8,815 nucleotides of DNA from Bacillota bacterium. GTDB lineage: Bacteria > Bacillota_A > Clostridia > Lutisporales > Lutisporaceae. The DNA lies in the NCBI GenBank assembly GCA_022706865.1, contig JAKJBT010000070.1:1-8815 (forward strand), in the 5' to 3' direction. Within the stretch, counting starts at the first letter, position 1, and every line of letters begins with the position of its first letter. Under the pieces are notes generated by a model that was given only the letters and a program-made list of their open reading frames with translations, had not been told where the DNA came from and searched no databases. A program made the position numbers and the translations under genes. Shown piece by piece: positions 6,129 through 8,815 of the stretch.

Positions 6129-7475
6129 ATGAACTATGAAATGTGCAAAAAGCTGGTCAATGAAGATGACAATGTACTGTCATCCTGTTTCAGGCTGCCT
6201 TATTATCCCCTGGCGGTTAAGAGGGGTTACGGGTCAATAGTTGAGGATATTGACGGAAACAGTTTTATTGACCTTTTTTCCAGCGCCAGTTCCTTAAATG
6301 TGGGCCATTGCCATCCTAAAGTAGTTGAAGCTATTATAGAACAATCAAAGAAGTTCACTCATTATTCGCCGGTCTATTCTTATAATGAAATTCTTGTGGA
6401 GCTGGCAAATAAGCTTTGTGAGATTACTCCGGGGAATTACAGGAAAAGAGTGGCTTTTGGCCTTTCCGGTTCTGATGCCAATGATGGGATGATAAAGCTG
6501 GCAAGGTGCTATACCGGCAGAAGCAAGATAGTCTCATTCATTCAGGCCTATCACGGTTCAACTTATGGTTCCATGTCCTTATCAGCAATCAGCTTGAATA
6601 TGAGAAGAAAAATCGGACCTATGCTGCCGGATATTTTCCATATTCCATATCCTGACTGTTACAGATGTAAATTCGGCCAGAAGGAAGATACCTGCAGTCT
6701 TGAATGCCTGAAGCAGTTTGAAGCGGCATTGGAGTACTATATTCCGGCTGAAGAGATAGCAGCAGTGATAATAGAGCCTGTTGCGGGGGATGCAGGCCTG
6801 GTGGTGCCTCCGAAAAAATATATGGAAAGCCTTTATGAAATATGCAAGGCCAATGGTATTCTTTTTGTAAGCGAAGAGGTGCAGCAGGGATTGGGAAGGA
6901 CCGGAAAGTGGTTTGGGATAGAGCACTTTGATATTGAGCCGGATATTGTGATAATTGCAAAATCCCTTGCCTCAGGATTGCCTCTCAGCGCTATTGTCGG
7001 AAGGGAAGAAATCATGCAGTCATGGCAGGCTCCGGCTCACGCTTTTACTACAGCAGGGAATCCTGTTTGCTGCAGCGCAGCCGTTGCTACTCTAAAGGTT
7101 ATTGAAGACGAAAACCTGATTGAGCACACAAGGGAAATGGGAGAGTATGTAAAGGAGCGCCTTAACCTTATGAAAGATAAATATACCCTCATAGGAGACG
7201 TAAGAGGGTTAGGCTTATCCATAGGTGTTGATCTTGTAAAGGACAGGGTTTCAAAGGAAAGAAACAAGGAAGCAGCGTCGAAGATATGCTACCGTTGCTG
7301 GGAAAAGGGGCTTATCCTTACATTCTTTGCCAATAACGTATTGCGTATCCAGCCGCCTTTGATAATTAAAAAGGAAGAATTGGATACTGCTATTGATATT
7401 ATTGAAGGCGCAATAAATGATTTTCTTGCAGGGGATATACCGGATGAAATACTCCGGATAGCAAAGGGATGGTAG
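6129..7475 (+). CDS. Class III PLP-dependent aminotransferase-family protein, candidate amino-acid 2-epimerase
   Basis: A cytoplasmic fold-type I PLP enzyme of the GabT-like group, 448 residues, starting at ATG 6129 after GGGAGGG (6115-6121). Visible elements are GSDANDG near 114-120 (PLP phosphate cradle), AYHGSTYGS 140-148, EPVAGDAGLVVPP 216-228, EEVQQGLGRTGKWF 249-262 and the Schiff-base lysine K278 in IIAKSLASG. The EVQQGLGRTGKW, PLSAIVGR and FTTAGNPVCC run, the Asp221 where GabT has Glu (EPVQGEGG), and the C-terminal GW resemble, as I remember it, the isoleucine 2-epimerase of Lactobacillus buchneri, in which Asp222 and Lys280 are catalytic. An epimerase/racemase role is thus plausible but inferred; a plain aminotransferase is the alternative. 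The acid before EVQ that normally holds the PLP ring nitrogen is Glu249 rather than Asp. Four cysteines (177, 180, 189, 193) form a Cys-rich insertion. It has its own promoter and shares a terminator with the convergent threonine aldolase. Confidence 0.85.
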   Translation: MNYEMCKKLVNEDDNVLSSCFRLPYYPLAVKRGYGSIVEDIDGNSFIDLFSSASSLNVGHCHPKVVEAIIEQSKKFTHYSPVYSYNEILVELANKLCEITPGNYRKRVAFGLSGSDANDGMIKLARCYTGRSKIVSFIQAYHGSTYGSMSLSAISLNMRRKIGPMLPDIFHIPYPDCYRCKFGQKEDTCSLECLKQFEAALEYYIPAEEIAAVIIEPVAGDAGLVVPPKKYMESLYEICKANGILFVSEEVQQGLGRTGKWFGIEHFDIEPDIVIIAKSLASGLPLSAIVGREEIMQSWQAPAHAFTTAGNPVCCSAAVATLKVIEDENLIEHTREMGEYVKERLNLMKDKYTLIGDVRGLGLSIGVDLVKDRVSKERNKEAASKICYRCWEKGLILTFFANNVLRIQPPLIIKKEELDTAIDIIEGAINDFLAGDIPDEILRIAKGW

Positions 7476-7479
7476 GAAA

Positions 7480-7507
7480 AACTCGTTCAGCTATGGCTGA
7501 ACGAGTT
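7480..7507. terminator. Bidirectional intrinsic terminator between convergent genes
   Basis: A perfect 12-bp stem, AACTCGTTCAGC (7480-7491) and GCTGAACGAGTT (7496-7507), closes on a 4-nt loop. On the plus strand it is followed by CTTTTA, on the minus strand by a T run ending TTTTTCC, so it can serve both genes. The stop codon of the threonine aldolase gene (7493-7491, minus) is split between the stem and the loop, and one stem arm encodes the aldolase C-terminus. Confidence 0.85.
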
Positions 7508-8519
7508 CTTTTATGCACTGTACGGTATAGTCGATATCTTCCCTGGTAACATCGTTGTTGGTAACGAATCTCATAAGCCCGCCTTCGGCGCCGTTTATCT
7601 TTATTCCTTTTTTGAATAATTCATCTACAAGCTTGTCTGAGCTTATTCCTGTCTCTTCCATGTCAAAGAAAACCATGTCAATTTGAACATCCTTATAATC
7701 TAGCTTTATTCCCGGTATCGACATAAGGCGTTCTGCCAGATATTTTGCATTTTCATGATCAATGTGAAGACGTTTTGACATTTTTTCCAGGGCAATGAGG
7801 CCTGCAGCGGCAAGTATTCCTGCCTGGCGCATCCCGCCTCCCAGAATCTTCCGGTTCTTTCTTGCCTTTTCTATGAACTCTTTGCTGCCTGCAAGCATCG
7901 ACCCTACTGGAGCGCACATGCCCTTGGAAAGGCAGAACATAACAGAGTCAGTATATTGAGTAATCTGTGCCGCATCCACTCCCAGGTATGCAGCGGCATT
8001 GAAAAGCCTTGCACCGTCGAGATGTACAGGAATATTATGGTTTCTTGCAATTGTATATATTTCTTTCATTACCTCAAGGGGTACAACAGTTCCGTTTGAC
8101 AATGCGTTTTCCATGCAGATAAGTCCGGTTTCAGGGTAGTGTATGTCATTGCCGCGAATTGCGTTTAAAACATCCTGGGGATTCATGACACCCTTTTCTC
8201 CTCTGATTGTCCTCACCATTGCACTGGACAGTATTGCTACAGCTCCAACCTCGTGCTGTATTATATGGCAGTTTTCTTCCGCAATAATCTCATTTCCCCT
8301 TTTTGTGTGGGTCATAACTGCCAGCTGATTCCCCATGGTGCCGCTGGGGACAAAAAGAGCAGCTTCTTTGCCGGCATATTCTGCGGCTTTTTTTTCCAAA
8401 AGGCATACAGTAGGATCATCACCGTATACATCATCGCCAACTATTGCTTTTGCCATTGCCTCCCGCATTTCATCCGTAGGCTGGGTAACCGTATCGCTTC
8501 TCAAATCTATGTATCTCAA
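7491..8519 (-). CDS. ltaE: Low-specificity L-threonine aldolase
   Basis: Splits L-threonine or L-allo-threonine into glycine and acetaldehyde using PLP in the cytoplasm. I choose TTG 8519 over the in-frame ATG at 8534 because GGGGGT (8532-8527, minus strand) lies 7 nt upstream of the TTG, the ATG has no ribosome binding site, and the protein then begins [12 protein letters not shown], as is normal in the family. The 342 residues show RSDTVT 7-12, GDDVYGDDP 28-36, [10 protein letters not shown] 56-65, [12 protein letters not shown] 82-93 with the His expected to stack on PLP, HLDGAR 166-171 and the Schiff-base lysine K199 in CLSKG. Length and motifs are complete. A SigA-like promoter lies just upstream and a shared terminator at the 3' end. 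Beta-eliminating lyases of the same fold are the main alternative, but the RSDTVT/HLDGAR pattern favours the aldolase. Confidence 0.93.
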   Translation of the reverse strand: MRYIDLRSDTVTQPTDEMREAMAKAIVGDDVYGDDPTVCLLEKKAAEYAGKEAALFVPSGTMGNQLAVMTHTKRGNEIIAEENCHIIQHEVGAVAILSSAMVRTIRGEKGVMNPQDVLNAIRGNDIHYPETGLICMENALSNGTVVPLEVMKEIYTIARNHNIPVHLDGARLFNAAAYLGVDAAQITQYTDSVMFCLSKGMCAPVGSMLAGSKEFIEKARKNRKILGGGMRQAGILAAAGLIALEKMSKRLHIDHENAKYLAERLMSIPGIKLDYKDVQIDMVFFDMEETGISSDKLVDELFKKGIKINGAEGGLMRFVTNNDVTREDIDYTVQCIKELVQP

Positions 8520-8551
8520 TGCTAAAACCCCCATATATTTTATATGAATTT

Positions 8552-8580
8552 ATTATACAGCATTTGTATTAGCTGTACAA
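8552..8580 (-). promoter_or_regulatory. SigA-type promoter of the threonine aldolase gene
   Basis: On the minus strand TTGTAC (8580-8575) and TATAAT (8557-8552) are 17 nt apart: 3 of 6 in the -35, with the most conserved TTG present, and 6 of 6 in the -10. Transcription would begin near 8546, leaving a leader of about 27 nt to TTG 8519 and making the ATG at 8534 an unlikely start. Confidence 0.65.
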
Positions 8581-8650
8581 CAGAAGAAGAATGGGACGCA
8601 TCTGAAGTTTGCATAACCTTCCGCAAGAGACAGTATAGTATATCGAGGCA

Positions 8651-8815
8651 CACGGATTATGATTTTGACAGGCCTACTGCAATGCTTTTGGAAAAGTTCT
8701 GCCGGTGTCAAAAGGCCCTCCATGGCCCGAGACACCTAAGCCGGCCTCCATGCCGGCTTCACGAACTTTTTACCAAAGCCATATCAGAGGCCTGTTGCCA
8801 AAATGCATAAAAGTG
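8651..8815. repeat. Large imperfect palindrome (MITE-like element or structured RNA candidate)
   Basis: The sequence at 8651-8699 is close to the reverse complement of 8763-8815. Matching blocks, read outside in, are TTATG/CATAA, ATTTTG/CAAAAT, ACAGGCCT (8668-8675)/AGGCCTGT (8788-8795), a CTG...ATG...CTTTTGG-like stretch, and AAAAGTTC (8692-8699)/GAACTTTT (8763-8770). By eye about three quarters of positions match over some 50 nt, with small bulges. The centre holds two further hairpins. The right arm reaches the window edge, so the element may continue. A plus-strand open frame through it (8544-8810) and a minus-strand one (8553-8735) look like by-products of the repeat and resemble no family I know. 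Confidence 0.7.
8704..8759. repeat. Tandem hairpins with identical CTCCAT loops at the palindrome apex
   Basis: Hairpin one (8704-8736): outer stem GGTGTC/GACACC, an AAAA/CGA internal loop, inner stem GGCC/GGCC and loop CTCCAT (8718-8723). Hairpin two (8738-8759): perfect 8-bp stem AAGCCGGC/GCCGGCTT with loop CTCCAT (8746-8751). With the enclosing AAAAGTTC/GAACTTTT stem this is a three-way junction. The second hairpin is followed by TTTTT only after CACGAAC, so it is a poor terminator on the plus strand. On the minus strand both loops read ATGGAG. Confidence 0.75.

Noticed and set aside
6129..7475. Glutamate-1-semialdehyde aminomutase (HemL), which would fit a tetrapyrrole/B12 context.
   Set aside because: The EVQQGLGRTGKWF and APAHAFTTAGNP motifs and the Cys-rich insertion follow the GabT-like branch rather than HemL.
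8609..8639. Plus-strand TTGCAT...TATAGT as a promoter for the palindrome region.
   Set aside because: The spacer is 19 nt and the -35 matches only 3 of 6; not enough in an AT-rich stretch.
8738..8775. Simple intrinsic terminator at AAGCCGGC/GCCGGCTT.
   Set aside because: The T run begins 7 nt after the stem and its bases pair with AAAAGTTC at 8692-8699, so the larger fold explains it better.
8544..8810. Plus-strand open frame of 88 codons and an overlapping minus-strand frame (8553-8735) at the right end.
   Set aside because: Both run through the palindrome, lack convincing ribosome binding sites and overlap the aldolase promoter region; Cys/Arg/Pro-rich translations look non-coding.

Overview
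The window looks like chromosomal DNA of an anaerobic, low-to-mid GC Gram-positive, most likely a member of the Clostridia. The basis is strong GGAGG-type ribosome binding sites, use of TTG and apparently CTG starts, AT-rich SigA-like promoters, an SLH-domain exported protein, a lipoprotein-anchored ABC binding protein and HD-GYP-type output domains. The species cannot be told from the sequence. No rRNA, tRNA, CRISPR array, transposase or phage gene was seen.

Layout. Positions 1-88 may be the 3' end of a gene that begins outside the window. A stand-alone HD-GYP-like domain follows (about 165-695, +), with an unclear start and an Asp-to-His change at the last expected metal ligand. Convergent to it is a 60-residue acidic protein with a duplicated FDYEED motif (713-895, -). 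Next is a secreted SLH-domain protein with a copper-amine-oxidase-N-like region and a beta-rich C-terminus (1025-2488, +).

The core is a cobalamin uptake operon. A SigA-like promoter (2501-2529) leads into a cobalamin riboswitch (about 2551-2760) with an intrinsic terminator (2770-2803). Then come a BtuF-type lipoprotein (2844-3752), a BtuD-type ATPase with a long uncharacterised C-terminal domain (3790-5067) and a BtuC-type permease (5048-6061). When cobalamin is plentiful the leader should terminate; when it is scarce the transporter is made. The ATPase appears to start at CTG: a stop codon immediately precedes it, and the essential first strand of the ABC fold lies upstream of the first GTG/ATG.

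Downstream is a class III PLP enzyme (6129-7475, +) resembling the isoleucine 2-epimerase-like branch of the GabT family. It has its own near-consensus promoter (TTGACT-N17-TATAAT), so it need not follow the B12 switch. It converges on a low-specificity L-threonine aldolase (7491-8519, -); both share a bidirectional terminator that overlaps the last aldolase codons.

The right end (about 8651-8815) is a large imperfect palindrome that folds on paper into a long stem carrying two side hairpins with identical CTCCAT loops. No listed gene explains it. It could be a MITE-like repeat or a structured RNA, and is the best candidate here for something undescribed. The fused ATPase domain is the second.
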